DNA of 64,000 nucleotides from Legionella cardiaca (GTDB lineage Bacteria; Pseudomonadota; Gammaproteobacteria; Legionellales; Legionellaceae): contig NZ_CP119078.1 in the NCBI RefSeq assembly GCF_029026145.1, positions 1,859,036 to 1,923,035 of the forward strand. Direction: 5' to 3'. The notes under the pieces are model-generated. The model was not told the origin of the DNA. It did not search any database and saw only the letters and a program-made list of their open reading frames with translations. The translations under genes were made by a program, and so were the position numbers. Shown here piece by piece: positions 17,789 through 26,876 of the stretch (its first letter is position 1; the number at the start of each line of letters is the position of its first letter).

Positions 17789-18920
17789 AGAGCTCCTTGA
17801 GACTCGCAATTGTCCCATTAATTACCAATTCCGCATCAGATTGGGACAAATTAAACCAAAGTGGCAGACGAACGAGCTTTTCACTTTCAGAGGTTGTAAA
17901 TATATCCTCTCCTGAAAATCTACCATATTTTAAGCCTGCCGGACTTGAGTGGAGAGGAATGTAATGGAATGCGGTTTGAATTCCCTTAGACTTCATCTTG
18001 GCAATAAATAGTTCTCGCTTTACGCTCGTTTCAAGCTTCAAATAATACATATGGGCATTATGTTGACATGCTGAAGGAATATGTGGGCGCTCAATAGTTT
18101 CATCTAAACTGACAAATGCCTCATGATACTGCCTCCAAAGTGCGAGACGCTTTTCATTAATTATTTCAGCGGCTTCCAATTGCGCAAAAAGATACGCAGC
18201 CTGTAACTCACTTGGAAGGAAGCTTGAGCCAATATCTCGCCAAGTATATTTATCGATTTGACCCTTTAAAAACTGCGAGCGATTAGTCCCTTTTTCCCGA
18301 AGCACTTCAGCGCGTTCTACAAAACATTTATCATTAACAAGTAATGCTCCACCCTCACCCCCAGAGGTGTAATTTTTTGTTTCGTGAAAACTGTAGCAAC
18401 CCAAATGCCCTATAGAACCTAGGGGTCTCCCTTTATAAGTCGCCATTACACCTTGAGCAGCATCCTCAATTACATAAAGGTTGTAATGAGCAGCTAAATC
18501 CATAATAGTGTCCATTTCACAAGCAACACCGGCATAATGCACTGGAACTATAGCTTTAGTTTTTACAGTAATGGCCGCTTCAATTTTTTGCTCATCGATA
18601 TTCATTGTATCCGGTCGAATATCTACAAATACTATCTTTGCCCCACGCAAAACAAAGGCATTGGCAGTACTTACAAAAGTATAACTAGGCATGATTACTT
18701 CATCGCCAGGCTTAATATCAATTAGTAAAGCAGCCATCTCCAAAGCCGCCGTGCACGATGGAGTGAGAAGTGCCTTTTGCACACTTTCAGGTTTTTCAAG
18801 CCAATTTTGGCATTGCTTAGTAAAAATTCCATCTCCACATAATTTTTTATTGAAATTAATGGCGTCAGAAATGTAAGCGATCTCACTTCCCAACACAGGA
18901 GGATTATTGAAATTAATCAT
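17775..18920 (-). CDS. wecE: dTDP-4-amino-4,6-dideoxygalactose transaminase
   Basis: WecE (RffA) uses PLP and glutamate to aminate dTDP-4-keto-6-deoxyglucose, giving dTDP-Fuc4N. The 381 residues look strikingly like enterobacterial WecE throughout: CGDGIFTKQCQNWLE, TPSCTAALEMAALL, MPSYTFVSTANAFVLRGAK, EDAAQGVMATYKG, and the PLP lysine in SFHETKNYTSGGEGG at about residue 182. Its substrate requires RmlA (same cluster) and RmlB (encoded far away at 52.6 kb). A good promoter (19028-19056) precedes it, so it need not depend on read-through from wecD. Assignment is firm at the level of reaction. Confidence 0.95.
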   Translation of the reverse strand: MINFNNPPVLGSEIAYISDAINFNKKLCGDGIFTKQCQNWLEKPESVQKALLTPSCTAALEMAALLIDIKPGDEVIMPSYTFVSTANAFVLRGAKIVFVDIRPDTMNIDEQKIEAAITVKTKAIVPVHYAGVACEMDTIMDLAAHYNLYVIEDAAQGVMATYKGRPLGSIGHLGCYSFHETKNYTSGGEGGALLVNDKCFVERAEVLREKGTNRSQFLKGQIDKYTWRDIGSSFLPSELQAAYLFAQLEAAEIINEKRLALWRQYHEAFVSLDETIERPHIPSACQHNAHMYYLKLETSVKRELFIAKMKSKGIQTAFHYIPLHSSPAGLKYGRFSGEDIFTTSESEKLVRLPLWFNLSQSDAELVINGTIASLKELYAAI

Positions 18921-19027
18921 TCTTACAGGTTACCCCCATAACAAACTATGAGACAATTCGATGCTCGTAAGCTGTCCTCTTGTTATAGATTTAAACCTAA
19001 ACATGAGAAGCCGAAAAAATGCTCGGA

Positions 19028-19056
19028 ATTATACCTTTTCTCTTTCAATTAAACAA
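19028..19056 (-). promoter_or_regulatory. Promoter of the wecE-wzx-GT2 segment
   Basis: On the minus strand, TTGTTT (19056-19051) and a perfect TATAAT (19033-19028) are separated by exactly 17 bp. Transcription would begin about 100 nt before wecE. Confidence 0.55.
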
Positions 19057-19087
19057 AAGAAGGTACTTCTGAATCAGATTAAGATCA

Positions 19088-19285
19088 TACTAATTTGAGT
19101 TGATTATGAATTGTAGCATTTATAAATTGGGGTATATTTTTGCCACTCTCATGCAATAAAGTCCATTTTTGCAGCAAATTCTGTCCTATCTTATAGAACA
19201 GATTCCCGCCTTGGCGGGTATCATCCAAATTTTGCACTATATAATCAAAACAATCTGCACTTAGATAACTTTGGAAAAAGCTAAA
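19088..19285 (-). pseudogene. 66-codon open stretch in frame after the wecD stop
   Basis: Directly after the TAA of the wecD-like gene the same frame stays open for 66 codons to a TGA at 19087-19085. It reads like real protein (for example NLFYKIGQNLLQKWTLLHES), with ordinary codon use and a hydrophobic/charged balance, unlike random AT-rich sequence. It has no start codon with a ribosome site. It could be the C-terminal remnant of a decayed gene, or a former C-terminal extension of WecD cut off by a stop. A small palindrome CCCGCCTTGGCGGG (19205-19218) lies inside it. I do not recognise its family. Confidence 0.35.
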
Positions 19286-20020
19286 TTACTCCAGCCAACA
19301 ATGCAAGGTAACTAATGAAGCAGCATTGTAAAAACCAAGCGACGTAAATACTTTGCCTACTGGATAATTCGTTGAGAGGGCATTATGCTCAACCCAATCA
19401 AGATTTAGTTCTTTTCCCCATAAAAGGCTTTGTTTAACTAATAATTTAAAAATTCCTTGATTACGGTATTTTTCTGAAACAGCCCCTATTCCGCCCTTAG
19501 CAAAATTTTTATTGCCCTGATGAACTAATTTCAAAGTAAGAAAACCAGCAACGTCATTAGATGAAGCAATTATAAAAAATTTATCTGACATCTGTTTATT
19601 TGCAAAACTACTAACAGCCCAATCTTCATAAATTTCATTTACTTTATTTTGATCAAGCTTTCGATTATTAGCATAATGGCCATAATTATGAAAAGACTGC
19701 TTGGCTAATTCACCTATTAATGGTAGATCTTCTTCCCTGGCTTCACGTAGTTCGAGATGCATGGGAATTTCCAGAGTATCAAAATTTAAGCGATTTAAGT
19801 TAAATTGGTAGGTTAATTGACTATCTTTTAAATGAAAACCCAAATCTTCCAGTTTATTTATGAGCTCAGTGTTTTCTGTAGGTATACGAGAAATAATTAA
19901 CTGCGTATTTTCGGCGCGCAATTGTTTGAGAAGCTCTTGTGGTGACGTGCCCCACTCGTCTATCTTTGCAACTTTCAACCCAAAACGCTTGCAATCAATT
20001 TCACTAAGATATGCGCTCAT
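19286..20020 (-). CDS. wecD: dTDP-Fuc4N acetyltransferase-like GNAT protein
   Basis: WecD (RffC) acetylates dTDP-Fuc4N to dTDP-Fuc4NAc using acetyl-CoA. The 244-residue protein has the WecD plan: an N-terminal region starting with the substrate-side segment SEIDCKRFGLKVAKI, then a GNAT domain (about 90-240) with the acetyl-CoA loop EKYRNQGIFKLLVKQSL and the LNLDWVEHNALSTNYPVGKVFTSLGF end. Placement just before wecE in the operon supports the assignment. I chose the ATG at 20020; a TTG two codons upstream is possible. The same frame continues open after its stop for 66 codons. Confidence 0.82.
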   Translation of the reverse strand: MSAYLSEIDCKRFGLKVAKIDEWGTSPQELLKQLRAENTQLIISRIPTENTELINKLEDLGFHLKDSQLTYQFNLNRLNFDTLEIPMHLELREAREEDLPLIGELAKQSFHNYGHYANNRKLDQNKVNEIYEDWAVSSFANKQMSDKFFIIASSNDVAGFLTLKLVHQGNKNFAKGGIGAVSEKYRNQGIFKLLVKQSLLWGKELNLDWVEHNALSTNYPVGKVFTSLGFYNAASLVTLHCWLE

Positions 20021-20235
20021 AAACAATTTACCCCATGTCTTAAAATTTGGTGAGAAAAATCTGACTTGATAAAAACTGATTGCGAAAACTACAGTTATTT
20101 TAAAATTTTTTCAAGTGTCAAATAAAATCTTTAATTTCCATCACTATTATTCACTCCCTTCCGCTGGTTTTATCCATGCAAAAAAAGACGGTAGGAACAG
20201 TAAAACATATTAAAAACAGCCTAGGAGGTTATCGA

Positions 20236-21423
20236 TTAATATGACTGAGTTTTGTCATTACTCAATAAGTTTTTATAATCATCAATCATTAAATTTCCCA
20301 ACGTTTTACTATCAAATTCTTTGATGGCTCTAATTTTTGCATTTTTTGCCATTTTCTGACGTAACTCAGGATTTGAGGTCAATGTCTTCAATGCGTTTGA
20401 CAGTTGCTCTATATTTCCAGGTTCAACCAAAAGGCCAGTTTCTCCATCAACAATAGCATCCGTCAAGCCATAAATTTTTGTACCAATAGCAGGAACTTCC
20501 ATTGCTGCCGCTTCGATAACAACTGTTCCAAAGCCTTCTCGATAACTAGGTAAGCACAGGATATCCGCAATAGCCATAAATTTTTCAGGTTGCGGGCAAA
20601 AACCAGCAAAAATAATGCGTTCGTCTCCATGTTTTTGCGCATGGATTTTTATTTTTTGCTCAATGCCCTGCTCAAAAGGTCCAACAACTAACAACACAGC
20701 ATTTGCTTTGCTTTCTACTAATTTACCAAATGCCTCAATTAACTCAAAAATACCTTTATCTTTTGTGAGTCGACCGACAAATAAGATAACCACCTGATCA
20801 TCACTTATTTTCACGGTATTACGGATTGTCTTTTTATCAATTTCAGAAAAGTTCTCTCGTCTAAATCGAGACAAATTAACTCCTGCTAATGAGCCTTTTC
20901 CCAATACAGAGATTTTTACTGCATTAATTATTTTATTTTTTATCAAAAAATCTCGTTGACTAGGACTATCTGCATAGCAATGAGTATTTAATAACCCAAT
21001 GATTTTATCGCAAAACTTCAATATTGCTCGTTTTATACCTTTAGAAGTTACCCAGGTTTGGCCTGTAAAAGTATGTAACCGAATAGGAGCGCCTGCCAAT
21101 TTTGCAGCGATTGCACAAAGTAGGCCTGCCTTTGGGGTATTTGAATGGACAATATCAAATTTTTCCTTACGGAAAAATGAGGTTAATTTAATTAAAGATT
21201 TAATGTCAGCAAGAATACTGATTTCGCGCGCAATATTTATATGTTTATATTGGCAATTATGGATCGGCTGCATGGAATGATTTAAATCATCAGGGCTTGT
21301 AATAATCATGACATCAGCCCCAGCATTGACGATGGCTTCAACTTGTGTACGCAGCAACGTGTAAACGAATAGAGGAACTGTTGAAACTCTCGCTATTCGA
21401 GTTAATTCAATTTTTTTAGCCAT
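20236..21423 (-). CDS. Glycosyltransferase family 4
   Basis: This 395-residue GT-B transferase has an N-terminal acceptor domain with VHSNTPKAGLLCAIAAKLAG (about 90-110) and the C-terminal donor domain with ILFVGRLTKDKGIFELIEAF and the EX7E-type SYREGFGTVVIEAAAMEVP (about 290-310). It belongs to the group of lipid-linked-repeat GT4 enzymes (CapM/WbnH-like, including GalNAc- and FucNAc-type transferases). It lies between wzy and wecD in the cluster. An about 210-bp gap follows it. Donor sugar cannot be assigned. Confidence 0.92.
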   Translation of the reverse strand: MAKKIELTRIARVSTVPLFVYTLLRTQVEAIVNAGADVMIITSPDDLNHSMQPIHNCQYKHINIAREISILADIKSLIKLTSFFRKEKFDIVHSNTPKAGLLCAIAAKLAGAPIRLHTFTGQTWVTSKGIKRAILKFCDKIIGLLNTHCYADSPSQRDFLIKNKIINAVKISVLGKGSLAGVNLSRFRRENFSEIDKKTIRNTVKISDDQVVILFVGRLTKDKGIFELIEAFGKLVESKANAVLLVVGPFEQGIEQKIKIHAQKHGDERIIFAGFCPQPEKFMAIADILCLPSYREGFGTVVIEAAAMEVPAIGTKIYGLTDAIVDGETGLLVEPGNIEQLSNALKTLTSNPELRQKMAKNAKIRAIKEFDSKTLGNLMIDDYKNLLSNDKTQSY

Positions 21424-21515
21424 TATTCATCTCTTGCAAAGCATGGGCTACTTGAAGTAAAAAAAAAAATTACTGCATAGTATAAATTGATATTTCTTAT
21501 TGCTCTATCAAAAAA

Positions 21516-22562
21516 TTACAAAACTTGCACTTTAATCATGAAATACAATAATGAACATAAGAAAATAATAAAATCCCATCCGATGCGTATAGAGTATTTG
21601 CGGACTAGTAACCCAAGAAATACAGCACTTAAAATTGAAAGATATAACCATCCCGGTAAAAGATAACGGTCGGAAAAAGGACCAAAGCCAAAAAAGAAAA
21701 AGGGTAAAACCAAGATCCAATAATGTTTTAGCAATTCACAAAAAATTGGTCTATCTTCAACCGCCAGAAAATACTTTTGTAAAACATGGAAGACAGTGCC
21801 TAGGGCAACAGTAAATAATGCAAAATCATAACGCACCCCACTGACATAATGTACTCCGTCAGAGGATGAAGATGCATAACCAGCAATCTTTGAGTACAAA
21901 TCAAAATTCGTCAATGCAGAAATTAAATAAATTAATTTCACTGTGAGGCCGCTCAGATAGCAGAAGCCCAGAACTAAAGTACCCGCAAGAATTAGCCAGT
22001 AAGGCAAAAACATTAGCGGAGAAAAGATAATCATAATAAGCGCAGCCTTATGAAACCCTAAAGCAATCAGAGCTAATGGGACAAGAGCATACAGGCGCCT
22101 TCGAGATGCCAGAGTAATATAAAAAACGAATAAAGATAAGATCGCTGTACCGTGTCTCAATACATTAACCATTATCGCGAAAAAAAAAGGAGAGAGAAAA
22201 AAGAAGGTGGCTAGTAAAAAAAATAATCTATAGCCATCAATTTTATTATCAAGAAAACTTGATAATTTCCTTATCAAGAAGAAAATTAAAATCAAATCAA
22301 TTAAGGCTATTGAAGATAGATAAACAGGTGGAGAGGCTGAAAAGAATGAAAAAAAGAATAAAATTGCCTGAAAACCATATTCCAGTGGCCACAAAAGCAG
22401 GAAATTTTTATTCACCGAATTATAAAAAAATAAATAATTCTTCGTGTCAGTACCAGTATCTTCAGGTCTAAAACCAATGCTAAAAACTAGCAAAACCAAA
22501 ATTGGAATTAATAGAGAAAACACTTGTAGCGTAGTTAATCTGATTTTCACAATACATCTCAC
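21516..22562 (-). CDS. wzy: O-antigen/polysaccharide polymerase, EpsG-like
   Basis: The 348-residue inner-membrane protein has about ten membrane spans, with the EpsG-family motif near the N-terminus (GTDTKNYLFFYNSV, then WPLEYGFQ), a long periplasmic loop and the conserved LRHGTAI. It would polymerise repeat units exported by Wzx, with chain length set by the Wzz gene two genes upstream. The frame opens at a GTG (22562). A second GTG four codons later has a better placed GAGAT, so the start is uncertain by four residues. Placement next to rmlA, wzz and wzx supports the assignment. Confidence 0.85.
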   Translation of the reverse strand: MRCIVKIRLTTLQVFSLLIPILVLLVFSIGFRPEDTGTDTKNYLFFYNSVNKNFLLLWPLEYGFQAILFFFSFFSASPPVYLSSIALIDLILIFFLIRKLSSFLDNKIDGYRLFFLLATFFFLSPFFFAIMVNVLRHGTAILSLFVFYITLASRRRLYALVPLALIALGFHKAALIMIIFSPLMFLPYWLILAGTLVLGFCYLSGLTVKLIYLISALTNFDLYSKIAGYASSSSDGVHYVSGVRYDFALFTVALGTVFHVLQKYFLAVEDRPIFCELLKHYWILVLPFFFFGFGPFSDRYLLPGWLYLSILSAVFLGLLVRKYSIRIGWDFIIFLCSLLYFMIKVQVL

Positions 22563-22594
22563 TTTTGAGAATATAAATGAACGGTCAATTGCTT

Positions 22595-23467
22595 TTATTT
22601 ATTCCCTTGCAGCAATGATAATAGATAGCAGCCATAACTATTTTTGTTTAGCTCATTCGCCATCTCTTGCAATTTATCTGTAGACAACCAACCTGAGTTA
22701 TAAGCAATTTCCTCTAGACAAGCGATTTTTAAGCCCTGACGATGTTCTATCGTTTGTACAAACATACTTGCCTCCAGTAAGCTTTCATAAGTTCCTGTAT
22801 CTAACCAGGCAAAACCACGTCCTAGTAATTCTACTTTTAATTGATTAAGTTCAAGATAAATTTGATTGATGGCAGTAATCTCTAATTCTCCACGATAAGA
22901 AGGTTTGATTTGTTTGGCAAACTCAACAACCTGATTATCATAAAAATAAAGTCCAGTAACTGCATAGTTTGATCGAGGATTACTAGGTTTTTCCTCAATT
23001 GAAATTGCACGTAGGTTTTCATCAAACTCAATTACCCCGAATCGACCCGGATCTTTCACTTGATAGCCAAAGACTGTAGCTCCGGACGACCTGGAAACAA
23101 CCTCTCTCAACTTCGGAGTTAGTCCCTGCCCATAAAAAATATTGTCACCCAATACCAGGCAAACAGAGTCAGTACCGATAAATGATTCACCAATAATAAA
23201 TGCTTCAGCTAAACCATTGGGATTTGGTTGAGTCTCATACTTTAAGTTCAAGCCAAATTGTTCCCCACCCCCAAGCAGACGTTGAAAGGAACTTTTATCT
23301 TCAGGGGTTGTAATAATTAAAATATCACGGATACCAGCGAGCATTAATACTGAAAGAGGGTAATAAATCATTGGTTTGTCATAAACTGGAAGCAATTGTT
23401 TAGACACCCCTTTTGTAATCGGATGCAAACGAGTGCCTGCCCCACCGGCAAGAACAATGCCTTTCAT
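22595..23467 (-). CDS. rmlA: Glucose-1-phosphate thymidylyltransferase
   Basis: RmlA makes dTDP-glucose, the precursor for both dTDP-rhamnose (RmlBCD) and dTDP-Fuc4NAc (RmlB, WecE, WecD). The start is the ATG at 23467, preceded by AAGGAG; the longer frame from 23521 would prepend 18 unrelated residues. The 290-residue protein opens with [16 protein letters not shown], the nucleotide-binding signature, then [16 protein letters not shown] and the sugar-binding [10 protein letters not shown] and [11 protein letters not shown]. It is full length. The other three rml genes lie elsewhere: rmlC at 26.3 kb, rmlD and rmlB at 51.7-53.6 kb. Confidence 0.97.
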   Translation of the reverse strand: MKGIVLAGGAGTRLHPITKGVSKQLLPVYDKPMIYYPLSVLMLAGIRDILIITTPEDKSSFQRLLGGGEQFGLNLKYETQPNPNGLAEAFIIGESFIGTDSVCLVLGDNIFYGQGLTPKLREVVSRSSGATVFGYQVKDPGRFGVIEFDENLRAISIEEKPSNPRSNYAVTGLYFYDNQVVEFAKQIKPSYRGELEITAINQIYLELNQLKVELLGRGFAWLDTGTYESLLEASMFVQTIEHRQGLKIACLEEIAYNSGWLSTDKLQEMANELNKNSYGCYLLSLLQGNK

Positions 23468-23553
23468 ATTTAACTCCTTAAATCCAAGTGTCATTAAGAC
23501 AGCTGGAATAAACTGCTGCAAACCATTTTTTTAATACCTTATTCTCAATTCAT

Positions 23554-24561
23554 TCAACCAGGTAAGTTCACTTCAACTAGTTTTGGCGTCGTCAATAGAG
23601 ATTTAAAATTGAATAAAATGATTAAAATAAATCCCATAATCAAACCACATGCTACTGAAAAAGCAATAAAAAAATTACTTTTATAACGTGTATATGTTTC
23701 TGATACTTCAATAGAACCATCTGGTCTTGAAAAAACAACATTAGTGAAATCAGGTTTATAATTTAACAAACTTTGCATTTTTTCTAAATTTCTTATGCGA
23801 GGAATATATTGAACATCGGTTTTCTGTTTAATTTTATTTATTTCAACAAGCAATTCTTTTACTTCTTTTTGATTATCAATATTGACGTGAGGTAAGTTGC
23901 TATACGCAGATCGAGCTAACAATAGTTGTGATGTTCGCTGAGCAAGGTCATCTTCTCGCGCATTATTTGCAGCAATACGTAACAATTCAAGCTGCTTATC
24001 CAGGCTATTCTTTAAAACCTGAAGCTCTCTTTGAATGATGGAAGTTAATACAGCTTGAACTTTATCATTCGTCATTTCTATCACATGGCGTATAGATGAT
24101 GAAGCAACTTCAGGGCTGTGAGCATTAACAATCACACTAAAGCGATCGATATCGTTTCTAATAACTACAAGTGAGATAGGAAAATCATCTTCATGGTTTT
24201 TGTTGTTTTTTTGTTTACTATTTAAAAATTCCTTTCTCGTTGTTTCGGCAGCAAGAAGGGCTAAAAAAATTTTATATACTTCTTCCGCATGAAAACTTGG
24301 GAGAGTGATATGGCTTTTCAGTTCTTTAGATAATTTTTTATTAGTATTAAACAATTGATCATTTAGACCAAATAAATCACTATTTGTAGGAGGCATTAAG
24401 ATGATCTTTGCCTGATAGACAGGCTGAATCTTTTGAACATATAAAAAAGTAGATAATGAAATAATAGTTGTCAGAATTACAATAAACCATTTTCCACGCC
24501 ACAAAGCCCGGAACAACTTAATTAAATCTATTTCGTTGCCAACTACTGATTGTGTACTCAT
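23554..24561 (-). CDS. wzz: Chain-length determinant protein
   Basis: Wzz-type co-polymerases control O-chain length. The 335-residue protein has the two-membrane-span plan: an N-terminal cytosolic segment NEIDLIKLFRALWRGKW, TM1 at about 28-47, a long periplasmic helical region with coiled-coil character (about 120-280), and TM2 at about 300-322 followed by a short tail. The proline-rich segment before TM2 seen in many Wzz is weak here (DFTNVVFSRPDGSIEV). It lies between the initiating transferase and rmlA. Confidence 0.9.
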   Translation of the reverse strand: MSTQSVVGNEIDLIKLFRALWRGKWFIVILTTIISLSTFLYVQKIQPVYQAKIILMPPTNSDLFGLNDQLFNTNKKLSKELKSHITLPSFHAEEVYKIFLALLAAETTRKEFLNSKQKNNKNHEDDFPISLVVIRNDIDRFSVIVNAHSPEVASSSIRHVIEMTNDKVQAVLTSIIQRELQVLKNSLDKQLELLRIAANNAREDDLAQRTSQLLLARSAYSNLPHVNIDNQKEVKELLVEINKIKQKTDVQYIPRIRNLEKMQSLLNYKPDFTNVVFSRPDGSIEVSETYTRYKSNFFIAFSVACGLIMGFILIILFNFKSLLTTPKLVEVNLPG

Positions 24562-24625
24562 GCGAACTCCCTAATTGCCTCTCCAACTCATTCAACCGAG
24601 CAGTCACACCTGTCATCAACTGCCT

Positions 24626-25222
24626 CTATTTTTTTGTTCCTTCAAATTTTTCAGCTGTTGTATTGCCCTCGCTAGTAATACCATCTCGAAGCATCACTTT
24701 TTTAAGTGTCAAAAATAATATTTTGACATCTAACCAAAAGGATTGGTTATCTACATACCAAATATCCAACTTGAATTTGTCTTCCCATTGCAATGCATTA
24801 CGCCCGCAAACCTGAGCTAACCCAGTAATTCCTGGCTTTACATCATGGCGTCTTTTTTGTTCTGAATTATAAAGAGGAAGGTATTCAACTAATAGCGGAC
24901 GCGGACCTACTATACTCATTTGGCCAGCTAATACATTCAAAAACTGAGGTAGCTCATCTAAGCTGGTTGCTCTAAGAAATCGCCCTAAACGAGTCATACG
25001 CTGTTCATCTGGTAGCAATTCACCTTGAACATTTGTAGCATCTCGCATTGTTCTGAACTTAATAATTTTAAAAATTTTACCATGCAAACCAGGACGATCC
25101 TGGTAAAAAAATATTGGGGTTCCCAAATTATAACGAATCAGAAGTCCAATGACTAAAATTAGCGGAGACATTACCAATAATAATGTGCAAGAAAATAAAA
25201 TATCAAAAATACGTTTAATCAA
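24626..25222 (-). CDS. Initiating sugar phosphotransferase (PglC/WcaJ catalytic-domain type)
   Basis: This 198-residue monotopic phosphoglycosyl transferase moves a sugar 1-phosphate from a UDP-sugar to undecaprenyl phosphate to start a repeat unit. It has one N-terminal re-entrant membrane helix (IFDILFSCTLLLVMSPLILV), the KFRTMRDAT motif, the catalytic TSLDELPQFLNVLAGQMSIVGPRPLL with the Asp-Glu dyad, and VKPGITGLAQVCGRN. The size matches PglC-like minimal enzymes. The start is a TTG at 25222 with GAGAG upstream; no better start exists. It is the first gene of cluster A. QuiNAc, GalNAc or diNAcBac are possible substrates. Confidence 0.93.
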   Translation of the reverse strand: MIKRIFDILFSCTLLLVMSPLILVIGLLIRYNLGTPIFFYQDRPGLHGKIFKIIKFRTMRDATNVQGELLPDEQRMTRLGRFLRATSLDELPQFLNVLAGQMSIVGPRPLLVEYLPLYNSEQKRRHDVKPGITGLAQVCGRNALQWEDKFKLDIWYVDNQSFWLDVKILFLTLKKVMLRDGITSEGNTTAEKFEGTKK

Positions 25223-25499
25223 AATGCTCTCTTTTTAATATTCGCTTGAAAAGACGCAATCTAATCAAGCAATTAATCCAAAGCGGTTGTGAAAAATCAA
25301 ATTCCGTATTCATTGGGGCCAACGTGCCACAAACTCACACCAATGGAAAAATGATTATTATAGCGATTTAAAGAAGGTTGATAAACAGAATGGCTATTAA
25401 AGTAGGACAAAATCATACTTTGCCTGCAGAATGTAATATTAGCGTCATTTCACAGGAGAAAATTAAGTGCAAAAAAACAAAATATTTGTCTTCTGCATA

Positions 25500-26183
25500 T
25501 CAATTAGTGAGTCCATTTCGCAAATTAGCTGGAATAGCAATAGCCATTTTTTGTGGTTTAGGTAAATTTAATCCTTCCATTATAGCAACGTATTCATCAC
25601 AAGAATTCACTTGCAGTCTTGGATTAAAGCGTTTTTCCTCACCAATAGTGCTTACTGTCATTCCATTATAATCATGAGCTGGATATACATAGGTGTTTTC
25701 AGGCAGAGCGAGTAACCGATTCAGACTGTCGTACTGTGCCCTGGCACAACCTCCTTGAAAATCAGTGCGGCCTGTTCCACGAATTAATAATGTATCTCCA
25801 GTAAACACTTTATCATCCACTAAAAAACAATAAGAATCACTCGTATGACCAGGCGTATACATTGTCTTCAGTTTAAAGCCATCAAAATTAATTATTTCGT
25901 TATCTGAAAATCTGAGTGATACAAATTCTGCCTGAGTTTGCATTCCCATTCCAATCTGACAATTGGTTAATTGCTGTAATTCTCCCGTGCCCGTAATATG
26001 ATCGGCGTGCATATGTGTGTCCATAGTGACAACCAATTTCAATTCAAGTTGTTCAACTAATCGTATGTAATGACTCACATGTTCCTTCACAGGATCTATC
26101 AAGACAGCTTCTTTGCTGTTATCAGAAGCCAAAAGATAAGTATAGGTACACGATTCACGATCAAACAATTGACGAAAAAGCAT
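25500..26183 (-). CDS. ETHE1-like metallo-beta-lactamase-fold protein (probable persulfide dioxygenase)
   Basis: This 227-residue cytosolic protein has the metallo-hydrolase fold with metal ligands in THMHADHITG (about residues 56-65), TPGHTSDS and FTGDTLLIRGTGRTDFQ, then YPAHDYNGMTVSTIGEEK. The GRTDFQ and HDYNG features match ETHE1-type persulfide dioxygenases, which oxidise glutathione persulfide. The start has an AGGA at 6 nt. The gene is isolated from rmlC by about 80 bp. It has no evident link to glycan synthesis, so it is either a passenger or a conserved local gene. Confidence 0.88.
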   Translation of the reverse strand: MLFRQLFDRESCTYTYLLASDNSKEAVLIDPVKEHVSHYIRLVEQLELKLVVTMDTHMHADHITGTGELQQLTNCQIGMGMQTQAEFVSLRFSDNEIINFDGFKLKTMYTPGHTSDSYCFLVDDKVFTGDTLLIRGTGRTDFQGGCARAQYDSLNRLLALPENTYVYPAHDYNGMTVSTIGEEKRFNPRLQVNSCDEYVAIMEGLNLPKPQKMAIAIPANLRNGLTN

Positions 26184-26261
26184 TAAAGGTCCTTTTAAAG
26201 TTATTTTTTAATGATGCAAAACTAATTATAGATAATGAATGAGTAAGTCATTTAACATCAA

Positions 26262-26852
26262 TCAAATTAATTCTTTTTCTACAAATTTTTTGCAATCATA
26301 TTGGGGTAATAGATGGTGATCAATATCATTTAAATTTTTAGCAGCTAAATCCTTAGCAGAAAGTTGAATTTCATTTTCAGAAGGCCAAGTGATGGATAAG
26401 GCCGGATCGTTATAATTGATTGCCAACTCAAATTCAGGATAATAATAATCAGTACATTTGTAGAAAAAATCTGCCGAGGGACTTAAAACATAAAAACCAT
26501 GAGCAAACCCCTTAGGAATCCACAATTGACGTCGATTTTCAGCAGAAAGTACCACACTCACCCACTGCCCATAAGTAGGTGAACCTAAGCGAATATCCAC
26601 TGCAACATCAAAAACCTCACCTGCCAGTACTGAAATTAATTTTCCTTGAGGATGGCGACTTTGGAAATGCAATCCACGCAGTACCCCTTTGCGTGAACGC
26701 GACAGATTATCCTGCACAAAACTATCCTTAATCCCAAGCATGTTTTGATAGCGAATATCTTGAAAAGATTCATAAAAAAAACCCCTCTCGTCACCATGAA
26801 TCGTTGGTTCAATAATTTTAACCTCATCAATGTTCGTATCGAGTATGTTCAT
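26262..26852 (-). CDS. rmlC: dTDP-4-dehydrorhamnose 3,5-epimerase
   Basis: RmlC epimerises dTDP-4-keto-6-deoxyglucose at C3 and C5 in dTDP-L-rhamnose synthesis. The 196-residue cupin carries EPTIHGDERGFFYESF, QDNLSRSRKGVLRGLHFQ with the catalytic His (about residue 62), GEVFDVAVDIR and WIPKGFAHGFYVLS. The Shine-Dalgarno is GAGGGA. The last genes of the wzm-wzt operon order are wzt, a glycosyltransferase and rmlC, with 24-30 bp gaps. Its partners rmlB and rmlD are 25 kb away on the other strand. Confidence 0.97.
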   Translation of the reverse strand: MNILDTNIDEVKIIEPTIHGDERGFFYESFQDIRYQNMLGIKDSFVQDNLSRSRKGVLRGLHFQSRHPQGKLISVLAGEVFDVAVDIRLGSPTYGQWVSVVLSAENRRQLWIPKGFAHGFYVLSPSADFFYKCTDYYYPEFELAINYNDPALSITWPSENEIQLSAKDLAAKNLNDIDHHLLPQYDCKKFVEKELI

Positions 26853-26876
26853 TGTTCCCTCAAAAAATGAGCCGCT

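Noticed and set aside
19205-19218. CCCGCCTTGGCGGG palindrome as a terminator
   Set aside because: The loop is 2-4 nt with no T-tract on either strand, and it lies in a protein-like open stretch, so I list it only as part of that feature.
20241-20324. Plus-strand mini-ORF with AGGAGG and ATG opposite the GT4 3' end
   Set aside because: It runs only 27 codons, is antisense to a well-supported gene and has no protein-like character; the AGGAGG is probably chance.
25378-25671. 97-codon plus-strand frame overlapping the ETHE1-like gene
   Set aside because: More than half is antisense to a clear metallo-hydrolase gene and the rest has biased low-complexity translation; no ribosome site.
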